Positions 14,347 through 27,000 of a stretch of DNA of 64,000 nucleotides are shown piece by piece. The notes below the pieces were generated by a model. That model saw only the letters and a program-made list of their open reading frames with translations. It had not been told where the DNA came from and did not search any database. Position 1 is the first letter of the stretch, and every line of letters begins with the position of its first letter. A program made the translations under genes and the position numbers. The stretch is taken from assembly GCF_024713945.1 (NCBI RefSeq), contig NC_134682.1, forward strand, positions 1,674,001 to 1,738,000, read 5' to 3'. Source of the DNA: Dermatophagoides farinae (lineage: Eukaryota > Arthropoda > Arachnida > Sarcoptiformes > Pyroglyphidae).

Positions 14347-16692
14347 ATGGATGGCTTATTGCCATCATCAACGACAACAACCAATGGAAATACGAAAGTG
14401 ATTAACAGGTAAACATCTCAAAAAAAAAAATAATTCGATCATCTTGATGAAATGAATTTCGTTTCAACGATGATGATGATGATGATGATAATGACGATAA
14501 TAATCAGAAAAAAATGTGCTGTTTATTCATTGCCATTTTCTTCTCTTATATCCCCATATTTTGCTCAATATCACCTTTATCAAATGTAAACAAAAACAAG
14601 TTTCTTTCCAAATCCTGTAACGACAACAAATCGAGATTATCTTAATTCAACTATATCACAAGCACAAGCAGTTGATTATTTTGGTCTTGATCATCAATCA
14701 ACAGCCGGATTACAGCAACAACCGGATGTTACACATTCGAATAATTATGCAGCGGTAGTTGCGGCAGCTGCCGCTGCAGCAGCAGCAACAGCTTCAGCAT
14801 CGATGCCTTCAGAATCATCTCATCATCATTATGGTTCGACACCATATGTGACAACAATGGCTGCCGATAATGTGATTGCCGCATTCTATGACCATCATCA
14901 TCATCAACAACAACAACAACAGCACCAACAACAACAACATCATCATCATCATCACCATCAGCAGCAGCAGCAACAACAACAGCATCAAGCTGCACACGTA
15001 ATCACTTCACGTTTATCTCAATTAAATATTGATTCAACTAATGTGACAACACAAGCACAAATACAAAAATCTGTTCAATATCCGAATCATGATCTAAATT
15101 CTTCATCTTCATCATCATCGATGTTACAACATCAACAACAACATAATTCGACTACAACAAAGCCACCGCCATCATCTTTATTATCATCAACATCAACTAC
15201 GACCACTGCAGCCATAATTACTTCACAACAACAACAACAGCCACAACAAATTGTTGATAATTCGAATGCATCATTTTTTATTGCCGATTCAATACGTGAA
15301 GAATTGACACGAAGGATGGCTAAAACTCAGGAAATGGTCTCTGAAACGACAAATATCGAAATACCAGCCAAAGTTGATGTGTTCATTGATTTGATACAAA
15401 TCGAACCATTATCTGGAGCCAGTTCATTTACATTCAACGGTATGATATCAACTGTTTATCGTGGAACAAATAGCGAAACTGGTCAGTTGTTTTGTTTACG
15501 AAGGTTTCATGCATTTCAACCGAATACAGCCAATGCTAAATTGTTGATGGGCACAATAGAATCATGGAAAAGGATCCAACATCCAAATATAATAGCATTA
15601 CGGCAGGTTTTCACTACAAAAGCTTTTGGTGACAGTTCTGTGATATTTGTCTATGATTATCATCCACTCTCCACAACTATCATGTCCTGTTATTTTTCCA
15701 ATCAATTAAATTCTCTTGGAGGTGGCCATTCAACAACAATGACAATGAATGGTTATTCAACATCATCACGACCATATAGTCAACAGCAGCAGAATACTCG
15801 AAAATTTTTACCTGAACAAACCATATGGAATTTTATCATACAAATATCATCGGCGTTAAGAACAATCCATCAATCTAATCTAGCATTTCGATCATTAGAT
15901 CCTACGAAAATTCTCATTACAAGTGGTTTGAATGGTACCCATTCAAGTGCCAATCGTGGTCGTGATGCTCGTGTTAAACTTAGTTTCTGTGGTGTAACCG
16001 ATATTCTTACATTGGATACAATCCATCCTTCTACTAATCATAGAGCATTCATACAACATTTACAACAAGAGGATCTAATCCTATTTGGTCGGCTTTGTTT
16101 AGCCATTGCATCAAATTCATTAACAGCATTCACCGCCCTACAACGTGATCATCATAGTAATCTTCAAGAATATCTTGATTCTATGCCTCGTTCATATTCG
16201 AATGACTTAAGAAATTTGATCATGTATTTAATATCATTTAAAACAAATTCAGCAAATAAGCCACGATCTATTGATGATATAATGCCAATGATTGGCGCAC
16301 GTTTCTATATGCAGCTTGATTATTTCTATCTTAGATATGATTATCTTTATGATGAACTAGCCAAAGAAGTTGATAATGGTAGGTTATTACGTTTATTATC
16401 CAAATTAGGAACAATCAATGAACGTCCTGAACATCAACTTGATCCTACTTGGTCGGAAACTGGTGATCGTTATATGTTGAAATTATTTCGCGATTATCTA
16501 TTCCATCAATGCGATGAAGCTGGTAAACCATGGCTTGATCTTGGTCATATCATATCAAATTTAAATAAATTCGATATAGGATCCCCTGAAAAGATTTGCC
16601 TAATTTCACGTGATGCACAGAATGTAATTATTGTTTCATTTGAAGAATTGAAACGTTGTTTCGAAGCAGCAATCAATGATTTAATGCAATGA
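14347..16692 (+). CDS. PAN3: PAN2-PAN3 deadenylase subunit PAN3
   Basis: Regulatory subunit of the cytoplasmic PAN2-PAN3 poly(A) nuclease. The family binds poly(A)-binding protein and recruits PAN2 to shorten mRNA tails. Predicted exons are 14347-14408 and 14601-16692, phase-consistent, 717 residues. Residues 60-180 are low-complexity (Ala run, then His/Gln runs from CAT/CAA repeats). The conserved part starts near residue 250 (FFIADSIREELTRRM). It has the pseudokinase fold, with STVYRGTNSETGQLFCLRRF at the ATP-binding lobe and FRSLDPTKILIT in place of an active catalytic loop. The coiled-coil and C-terminal knob follow (LLRLLSKLGTINERPEH, LFRDYLFHQ, SFEELKRCFE). The body from about 15250 is certain. 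The first exon and the 14600 acceptor are weaker: there is no pyrimidine tract, but an in-frame stop at 14587 rules out read-through. No clear PABP-binding PAM2 motif was seen. Confidence 0.93.
14905..14990 (+). repeat. CAA/CAG-CAT repeat encoding poly-Gln/His
   Basis: Imperfect CAA, CAG and CAT codons alternate inside PAN3 and encode runs of Gln and His. Mixed codons suggest an older, partly selected run rather than a fresh pure expansion. The minus-strand open frames here are shadows of the repeat. Confidence 0.85.
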
Positions 16693-19600
16693 TGATGATG
16701 AGAAAAAAAAATGCCAAAGCAACTAGAAAAAATGGTAAGTATTTTTAATTTATATTGATGACGCAAATTCCTAAATTGACTGACATTTTTTTTTCTTCCG
16801 GGTTTTTTAGCGGAAATTTTTTTTTGCTTAGCCAATATTGCTTTTGACTATACACGAATCATCATTAGGTTTGTATTGAGAAAGAAAAAAAAGGATAAAA
16901 CGTTCCTAATTGTTTTTTTTTTTTTTTGAAACCATTTTTTCCTGACAGCCACCTGAAAATTCTTTTTATCATGAATAAAAATATCACCAACAATTCGAAC
17001 AAACAATAAAATGTGCATTCGGGCAAATAAACAAACAAACAAACAAAAAAAAATCCATATCCAAACCCAAACTATATAAATAATTGATAGAGACCAACCA
17101 ACAAACACACCACACCACACACATACATACATTGGTAACCAGAATGTTACGCCTATAACCTGATATATGGTTACCATATATGGATAAAAAAAAGATACAA
17201 ATGATGGAAACAAAATCGGATATCCGGAAAAGTAAAAATAAAAAAAAAATTATGAATAATTCACATTAACACAAACATACAAATCCATTAAGAAAAACTC
17301 GACATTATTTGTATTTGACTATATAAAATTTTATCATCATCAATCTTATATATTTCAATATATTCATCAAAAAAAAAGAAAAAAATCGTTATAAATATTT
17401 TTTTATATTTACCACCACCACCACCATTACAACATCTCGTCATCCCTGTCAACCATTATTATTATCCGCCCATATGAATTTGGTGAAGAAAAAGGAAAAA
17501 AAACAAAATACATCATTGACCATCTCATTGAATGTTTTTTTTTCTCCTCTATTATTATTATTTTGGTCAATTTTCTTCTCTTTTTTTTTTGCTTATGCGG
17601 TCATCGTATATGTAGTATTAAAAAAAAATGGTGAAAATTGCTGAAATGAAATTTTATTATTATTAATTAATTATTATTATTTTTGCTAATAAAATTTGGA
17701 ATTGGATACATTAACCAGAATAATTTGTATAATATGGGAGGAATTTTTTTTTTTTTAAAGAAAGTCATTTCATTGTGGAATAACCGAATGAGGATTAACC
17801 AGAATTTTATCGCCTATATATATTTAGTTTATATTCAGAATTTCGAATAATAAGTCGAAATAGATTCAAATGTTTTTAATACGTCATCATCTACGTGTAT
17901 ACAACAACCGTTTTTTTTTGTTTTTTTTGAAAATTCATGTTTCATTTTTCTGAGAGCGACTGGGGGAGAGAAAAAAAATGTCACCAAATGATTTTTTTTT
18001 TTTTTTGGATAACTGAGATGTATGAATGATGAGCTCAAACAGCTGTTTGTGTGTGTGTGTTTTTTTTTTTTGAGGACAGCAATGAAAACAAAAATGTGGA
18101 TGGCCGTAACGCATTGATGAATTTATGGATCTATGACGTTGTTTTATTATACTATTGAATCTCATTTTTTTGTCGAGGAAAACGACATTATCGACACAAT
18201 CGAATAAAAAAAAACAGGATCGTCTCGAATGATGACAATGAAAATGTTTTCCATTTGAAGATGGAAATTGTTTTTGTTTGCTAAAAGAACTTTGTCACAA
18301 ATTTTTTTAGTGTTTTTTTTTGTTCTGGATCATTTCTCTTTCTCTTTCGAATAAGAAATGATAATTTTCTCTTTACATTCTCATCAATCGATCGACCATG
18401 AATTTGGATCATAACCACCATCAATGAATCATTGATTCCAATGTTGAATAATCATGACCATCATCATCAGAGTTGATTTTCATCAACCACATCAATCGTG
18501 AAATCAAAATTCTTTATCAAACACACACGATGACCATCATCATTAGTGAAGATCAATGATGATAAAAAAAAATAATTCAAATATAGCCGCCATTATTATC
18601 ATATATGTGTGATAACGACTGTTGAATATATATATATAGATTTGTTATATCTTTAACAGAAGATTTTTTTTTCCTCTTCTCTCAAAATCATCCATTTCAT
18701 TTCATTTATGCGCCTGTCGTTTTGTTTTCAAACAAAAAAAAAGAGATATCCAATGTTGGATCCACAAACACACACACACTAACAGAGATATAAACCAACC
18801 ACGACTACCGAAAAAAAAGGTAGCTGTATAAGAAGTATGGATTTCTGTGTATATAGGGATCCAATATTGAGATTCAGTGCTAATCACTCAAAAAAAAAGG
18901 CTGGTTACCAACATCATCATCATCATCATCATGAAAAGCAACAACAACAACAACTGACAAATACGGCTTCGTCAATTGATTTCGTTTTATATTATATTTA
19001 TTACTACCACCACACACACCAAACCAACACATACAACATCCTGATGAAGAAAAAGAAGAAGACGACGACGACAAAATATCATCGAAAAAAAAATCAACTA
19101 CATACACAGCTGGTCCATTGGTGATATTTTATTCATTCAATATGTGTGTGTGTGTGTGTGTTGTTTTGTTCTGTTTGTGTGGCCATCCATGTGTAATACA
19201 CACACACACAAACCGATATATGTAGAAATGAAGAGAACGATTTTTTATTTTTTGATCAAAAGAAAAAATCAAAAAAAAAAACCAGACCTGAATATCCATG
19301 CCACCAGGCACTATAGTGTAGTCATGTTGTTTTTCTAGAATTTATTCATTGCATTCGTTGTTTTGCCAGCATCAACAACAACCACCACAACAACAATAAC
19401 AACAAACTTTTTAATCGTTGTCGAAGTTAAAATTTCATTTGTTTAATCATATGTGTTTATGATGATGATGATGATGAAAAAACACCGCCGAAAACATTGA
19501 AAAAAAATAATAAAAACAATTTATGTTTACATTCGATTCTGGACAGATTACATATATATATATTGTATTTACTTTGAATCAATCATTCATTCTCTCTTTT

Positions 19601-21016
19601 TCTACCATATCAAATTATCAAATTTCCACCGTCTTTCTGTGTGTGTTGTGTGTTTTTATCAAATCATCGGTTACAACACATGATTCGATTCGATTCAATT
19701 CGATTGCCCATCAACAACAAATTTCGAACATAACGGGAGGGGAAAAATGAAGAAAAAAATTTTGTAAAGTCCTGCTACATTAAAATATTACACGTATATT
19801 CAACCACCATCACCATCCTAATTTCATTTCACAAATCAAAACAAAAACAAAAACAAAACGCAAACAAAAAAAATTTATCATCTAAATGAAACAAAATTAC
19901 GACAACGACAAAATACCATGACGATAATAATATCATCAACAATAATAATTGAAAAGCAAATTTAAAACGCAAATTTTTGATATCCGTTTTTTTTTTTTTT
20001 TTGGAAACTCTCACAATATAATCATTAAAAATTCAAAACATTCATCGTTTGACAACAACAACAACAACAACTACAAAATGAAAAAAATACGCTCTAATCT
20101 CTAATGAATCGGAAGTGATATCATCGTCATCATCATTATCGTCGTCTCTTCAATTTTTGTGGATTTCCTTTCAAAAAAAAAAAAAAAAAAAATTTTTATC
20201 AATTATTTACTTAAAATTCATTAATGATGATGATGATGGCCTAGTATATATATTTTGTAATTGGCAATTTGATCTTTTATTTTTTTTTTTTTTTTTTGTT
20301 AAACCCGTCTTTCATAATCAACAGCGACACGCACACACATTATTGATTTTTTTTTGCCATTTTTAGATAATTTAGATTTTTTTTTTCATTATTTATCACA
20401 CACACACACACACACATTCAAACATTAAGTTTGCTTCATTCATCATCCATATATATAAATGTTTTGCATATCAGCCTTTCCATATCATCATCATTATTTT
20501 TAAGAAAAAAAAATTTTTTTCTGTCATTTCAGCAATCAAAAAAAAAAAAAAAAAAAAATTGAACAGAAATCAATAAATATATATATATATGCAATCAATG
20601 CATAAATCAATCAATCACATATTTCATTCATGATCATATGTGATTATTGGTTCTGATTATTATCATCATCATCATCGTCGTTTTTTTTCGTTGCGATTTT
20701 CACCAAAAAAAAAAAATTGGTTTTGGTTCTTTTTATCACCGTTATTATCAACTATAGTATATTGATTTCCTTTGCAATATTTTTTTTTTTAATTTTGATT
20801 GATTTCATATTTATACTAACACACACCAACACACACACACACACATACAAACTTCGATCGTGTGTGTTTGTGTGTGTGTGTGTGGTGTTAATCAAATATC
20901 GTCGATTTTTGCATAAATTTTGTGCCACCATCATCATCATCATATAAAGAATCATTAGTTGCTTTGGAAAAAAATTGATTGGAAAAAAAAAATTTTCCAT
21001 TATCTTCTAAAATATC
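16693..21016. other. gene-free spacer between PAN3 and furin
   Basis: No gene is recognised in 4.3 kb. The left end contains the PAN3 3' UTR, with a candidate AATAAA near 17005-17010. The remainder is A/T-rich with CA/TG, ATG and CAA repeats, including opposed TG and CA runs near 19141-19210 and 20817-20893. The right end should hold the furin promoter and 5' UTR. Short open frames are repeat translations. Confidence 0.65.
20817..20893. repeat. opposed CA and TG repeats able to form a hairpin
   Basis: A CA-rich run (about 20817-20848) is followed, after a short CGATCG-containing centre, by a TG-rich run (about 20859-20886). The two arms are near reverse complements over roughly 35-40 nt. It lies about 130-200 bp upstream of the furin start codon. 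Confidence 0.75.
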
Positions 21017-24000
21017 ATGTGGCATCATACTTTAACATTACAATCATCATCATCATCATCACCATCATCAAAATGTTTGGCCAATAATAATAATAATAAT
21101 AAAAGAAATTTAATACAACAACATTGTCGAAATCATCATCATCATAAATATACCAATGAAACAATTCTGCCATCATCATCATCATCATTTAATATAATAG
21201 CAATGTTTAACAAATTTTTTTCTTGTCAAAATAATAGTTCTCATTATTATTATGATTTGCATAATACTAATAGACAATATGGCTTTTATAGAAAAAATTT
21301 TTCACCACCACCATCATCATCATCATCAAATACTAAATATTTGATTTCAATTTGGTCAACTATTATTCTATCTTTAATATTCATAACGACAATCACGACA
21401 ACAGTACAAGCGATTCGTGATCAACATCATCATTATACAAATGAATTTGCATTAGCATTGAATAATTGTTATGATCATATTGTCGATAATGATGTTTACC
21501 AACAAAAATATCATGATAATATTGCCCAACAATTAGCCGATCGTTATGGTTTTATTAATCATGGAAAGGTATGTTTCACTATTTTCAAATTTTCAAATCA
21601 CAAAATTCTTTTGGGTTTATGTTTTTTTTTTTCGATTACAACAACACTTTTTTATTGGAATCGAATTATTGAAAAGAATGAATAAAAATTCCATTCTCTC
21701 TCTCTCTCTCTCTCTCTTTCATGAATTCCTTAATTCCAACAACTTTTGTTTCGCTTTGTTTTATTATTCGATTCAATTTGCAATATTTTCACTTTTTTTA
21801 TGATCAATTCCTATATAGACAGCTTATTTGATGATGCATTCTGTTAGTGTATATTATGTACGTCATTAAAAGGGAAAAAGATTTAAAAGTTTCACATGAT
21901 TTTCTTTCTTATAAAACAAACAAACGAAAGAAAAAAAAATTCTTTTTATTTCAAAGAAATAATTCTCATTTTAAATGTTTGTTGTCGTTATCGTTGTTGT
22001 TGTTGTTGTTGTTTCTACTCACGTACACAACACTTGCATAGTAAATAATAGAAAAATTATAATCCAGCCAAACGTAATGAAACAGATTGTTTGTCGATTT
22101 GATGAAAAAAAAAGTTTACAAATGAAAAATATTCTTATCCTTTTATTATTATTGCACGAACTTTAACATTTTTTTTTTTCGTTTTCAAAATCCAGACCAC
22201 CACCACCACCACATGATATAATCAATTTTATTTTGTTTGAACATTATGTGGTCATATAAAAAAAAGTTTTTATTTATTCTACACATTCAAATGATGAATT
22301 TTTCTTTTTTTGTTGTTGTTGATTGACCGAAATTCAATTTTTTTTTCTATTTTGTTTGTGTTTTTTTTTTGTTTGATTTATTAGTAGCAAATCCAATGTT
22401 GAAACGGTTGTTTACATTTGTTTAATAATAAAATGCAAACAATTTCCAAAAACAAAGAATATTTGATTACGGTTTATTATTATTGCGTTTGATGATGATC
22501 ATGATCATGATGATGGTGATGATCTCCTATTGTGTGATTTCAATTTTTGAACAATAACAAATTTTTTTTTTTCTAAAATTGAAATTCAAATTATCACATT
22601 TATCATTTATTACGACCAGTTATTATTATTGGATTCATTTATTCAATCGATATGTGGTGGTTTTTTTTTTTGGTTGTACTGAAATATAGTCATCGATCAT
22701 ATTACAACACATCGATAAACAAAACAAATCAAAGCAAAAAAATCCGATATGCATGAAAATGTTTTGAAAATGAAATTAAATTTTAAAAAAAGCGCCCACT
22801 GTGTTTGTTTGTGTGTGTGTGTGCAATGGCATCTTGAATTTTTTTTTTCATTTACATCAAATCATGAAATATTATTATTGCAAATTTACAAATCGTGGAA
22901 ATAAATATTACACACACACACACACACACAAAAACAAAATAACCTAATCAAACAACCATACCAATGGAGGGGAAGGGGGTAAATGTATGATTTATTTAAA
23001 TCCGGCTACAATACTATAGAAATATTCAATAATAATAATTGACTATATGTAGATTTCAATAATTCACACATTTTTTTTTCTATCTGATTATGATGTGGTG
23101 AATAGTGTGTACGAAACACACACACACAAAAAAAGCGACATTTATTCTAGAAGTATAGCTGTAATAATAATAATAATAATGACAATTAAAATCAAACAAA
23201 ACGATGAAATATTACAATTGTCCTTCAATTGTAATATTTTTTTTCAACAGTGTTTCCCATTTACTTATTTTTCATACACACACACACACAACAATTTCAT
23301 GCTGTAGTCGTCGTCTTATTGCATTTTTCATTACATATATAATAATAATAATTCCATTGGAAAAATGAAATTGCAATGATGCAAAAAAAAACAAACAAAC
23401 AAACAAACGAAAAAAACTGATTGATAATAATAATTATAAATGTAAAAAAAAAATTCATTGAAATCATCAATGAATTATATTATTATTATTTTTTAAGTAT
23501 TTTAGGATATTAACAACAAGAAGAAAGAGATGTGTGTGTGATGTTCACATTGATTGATGATTATTAATCAATGAATGATAATGATTGCCTAGCTATGTAT
23601 TTTCAATTATTGGAAAAAAAATGACGACAATGATGGTGATGATGAATTTTTTTTCTCCAACTTTATATTGAATCGAATATTGTCAATCGTCGAGGTAAAA
23701 ATGTTGATGATGAATAAAAAAAAAAAAAATATCCACTTGGCCATGGATATATGATGATGATGATTTCAAAGGATTTTATAAATGATGATGATGATTTCGC
23801 TTAATGATTACTTCAAAAAAAAAAAAAAAAAATTTCATTTCATTACTTCATCATTCAATTTTCATTTCACCAATCATCAATTGTCAAATAATGGAAATTT
23901 TATATTGATTGGATGATTGTTGTCCAATTCTCGAATCGTATTGTTGTGATTGATTGCCAAATTTTTATTGTCAAAATGTCATTTATGTTGATTCTTTGAT

Positions 24001-27000
24001 AAAGAATCATTTTCACATTTATATGTGTTTTTGCGTGTGTGTGTGTGTGTATCCAGATTCATCATCATTAAAATCCATCATTATTTTGATGCTCCGGATG
24101 TAAGGTTTCATTTAATTTCATTTCATTCATTCACTAGAACCTATTGCATTTGAAATTGGAAATTTTGTTTTTATTACCATTTTTTTCTCTTTGATTCTTT
24201 GAAATTACAAATGGTTTTTTTTCACTACTTTTATTCACAATCATCATTACTATTATTATTCAATGGAAAATTGATTAGTTAGATCGAATTAATGATGTTG
24301 TTGTTGTTGTTGTTGTTGTTGTTGATGATGATGATGATGATGGTTAAACCTTGACATTGAGAGTGAATTATTCCAAAGAAAATGAAAATAGGATATATTT
24401 TGGATTGTAATTTGTCAAATCATTCAGGTTTTCTATTTTTTTTCTGTTTCTGTCAACTATATATAAAGCATTTATTTTGCAATGACAAATTTCATTATCA
24501 TTATGAGGAATACAACAGACATGGCCAAATCAATTTGAATAATTTTTTTTTGTCTTTTTTTTTACTTCATTGCAGGTTGGAACACTAAACTGTCATTATC
24601 TATTTTCGCACAATCATGTTAGTAAACGTTCGGCTGATTATTCTCATCAACATCATCGATTGTTGGCCAACGATGAACAGGTAAACTTTGTTGTTGTTGT
24701 TGTTGTTTATTTTGAGATCATTTGGATCTCATACTTGAAAAATTTTTTTTCAACTTGGAAAAATGAAATGTTAATCTTTTCTGTTTTGTTTTCATGTTCT
24801 ATTTCTCAAATGATGATGATTCCAATTTAAAGGTTCATTGGGTTGAACAGCAACGAATTTATACACGCCAAAAAAGAGATAATCAAAAATCAAATTATCG
24901 TTATAGACGAACGATGCCGGATCCTATTTTCAGAGATATGTGGTATCTGGTATGTTTTTTTTTAATATTCAACATTAAACATTTAATGTCCACATTCAAA
25001 AAAAAAAATCCTAATCTCTAATTTTCTCTTTTTTTTCTCTCACAAAAAAAAATATTAACACAACACAAATACAGAATAAAGGAGCCCGTGGTGGATTCGA
25101 TATGAACGTTCAGAATGCATGGAAAATGTAAATGTCATATTTGAACATTGTTTTTTTTTGTTGCAGATAAAAAAGAATTGTCATTAACAACAACTGGTTT
25201 ATCAACAACATGATGACAATCCCATTAATTATACACACACCAACACACACCTTATTTTTGTATTTTTCTTACGTTTTCCATAAATTTATTTTTCATTTGT
25301 TTTTTTTTTGCAGAGGTTACACTGGTAAAGGTGTTGTCGTAACCATTCTTGATGATGGTATTCAACCTAATCATCCAGAACTTGTCAAAAATTATGTAAT
25401 TATAATTTTTTTTTATATTTCTTTCTGTAAAAAAAATCGAATGAATCGAACAATGGTGCACAACACACATTTATTGATTAGATTTTTTTTATATTTAAAA
25501 TTTCTATGGTTGACAATGATTCTAATTGGTATTTTTTTTTATTCTTTTCTCTACAAACCAAAAAAAAAAAAATCATTACCAAAAAAAAAGGATCCTCATG
25601 CCAGTTACGATATTAACGATAATGATCCTGATCCTACTCCTGCCGATAATGGTGATAATAAGTAAGTAAATGATGATGATATTGTTTTTTTTTTGTTTAC
25701 AATCATTATCATCATCATCAATAATAATACACTAATGATCATTTTCATTTGTCATTGTCTCTTTCCCTTTGGATTTTTTTCCATTTGTCTTTTAAATGTT
25801 TTTGTATACATTTTTCATAATATTTTTCTTTTTTTTGTTTCATTTCATTTCATTTTTTTTATAAAGACATGGAACACGATGTGCTGGTGAAGTTGCAGCC
25901 GAAGCATATAATGGTACGTTTTTTTCTTTACATTTTACATTAATAATCGGATCAATTGATTGATGATTCTCGTATTTTTTTATATATATATTTTATTCAA
26001 CTATAAACAATTTTTGCGAAAAAATTAATGAATAAATGGATTTTTGTCGTTTTTTTTACATCGTTTAGATTTTTGTGGCGTTGGCATTGCTTTTAATGCT
26101 AGTATTGGTGGTGTTCGAATGTTGGACGGAATTGTTACAGATCAGGTTGAAGCCCGAGCCATTGGCCATAATCCTCAATATATAGATATTTATTCGGCTT
26201 CATGGGGACCAGAAGATGATGGCAAAACTGTTGATGGACCAGGCAAATTGGCCAAAAGAGCATTCGTTGATGGTATACGTAAAGGCCGACGTGGCCGTGG
26301 ATCAATTTATGTTTGGGCTTCTGGTAATGGTGGCCGCCGTTTAGATAATTGTAACTGTGATGGTTATACAAATTCAATATATACACTTTCGATAAGTAGT
26401 GCTACTCAAAATGGTAATAAACCATGGTACTTGGAAGAGGTAAATGAAAAAAATTTTTTTTTTCATCATATATATTTACATTAAAATGTTAATTCCAATT
26501 AATTTTGTCTGACTAAATCAAATCATTCAGTGCTCATCAACTTTGTCGACAACATATAGCAGCGGTACACCGAATAAAGATGGCAACATATTGACTTGTG
26601 ATCAGGATACATCATATTTTAAAGCATTGAAAAAAGGAGAAATACCAGAGAAAGATAGTTTATGTACTCGTACCCATACTGGAACTTCTGCATCAGCACC
26701 TATCGGTACTTTTTTTTTATTTTTATCATCTTCATTAACATTGTAATTATTATTTGCTATTTTTCTTTACAAATAGCTGCTGCAATCATCGCGTTGGCCT
26801 TGGAAGCCAATCCAAATTTAACATGGCGTGATATGCAACACTTGGTTGTCATGTCTTCACGATATGAACCTTTACGGCATGAAAAAGGCTGGACAACCAA
26901 TGGTGTTGGTAGAAAATTTAGTCATAAATTCGGTTATGGATTACTCGATGCCGAATCTATTGTCCGATATGCCGAAAAGTGGACAACAGTTCCATCGGCT

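Larger units (their letters stand above)
21569..24575 (+). other. large first intron of furin
   Basis: This is 3.0 kb between the AAAG|GTATGT donor and the CATTGCAG|GTTGG acceptor, far longer than the window's other introns (49-250 nt). It holds ATG, TTG, TAA and CA/TG microsatellites and a perfect hairpin at 23207-23239. No exon with coding similarity was seen. Long first introns often carry enhancers; that is inference only. Confidence 0.75.

Noticed and set aside
14729-14997. Minus-strand frames rich in Val/Asp/Met/Leu opposite PAN3
   Set aside because: Reverse reading of CAA/CAT repeats in the PAN3 coding exon.
18741-18875. Possible pre-miRNA-like hairpin between two GGATCC-containing blocks
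   Set aside because: Arms match imperfectly, and each block is itself nearly palindromic, so the pairing is not convincing.
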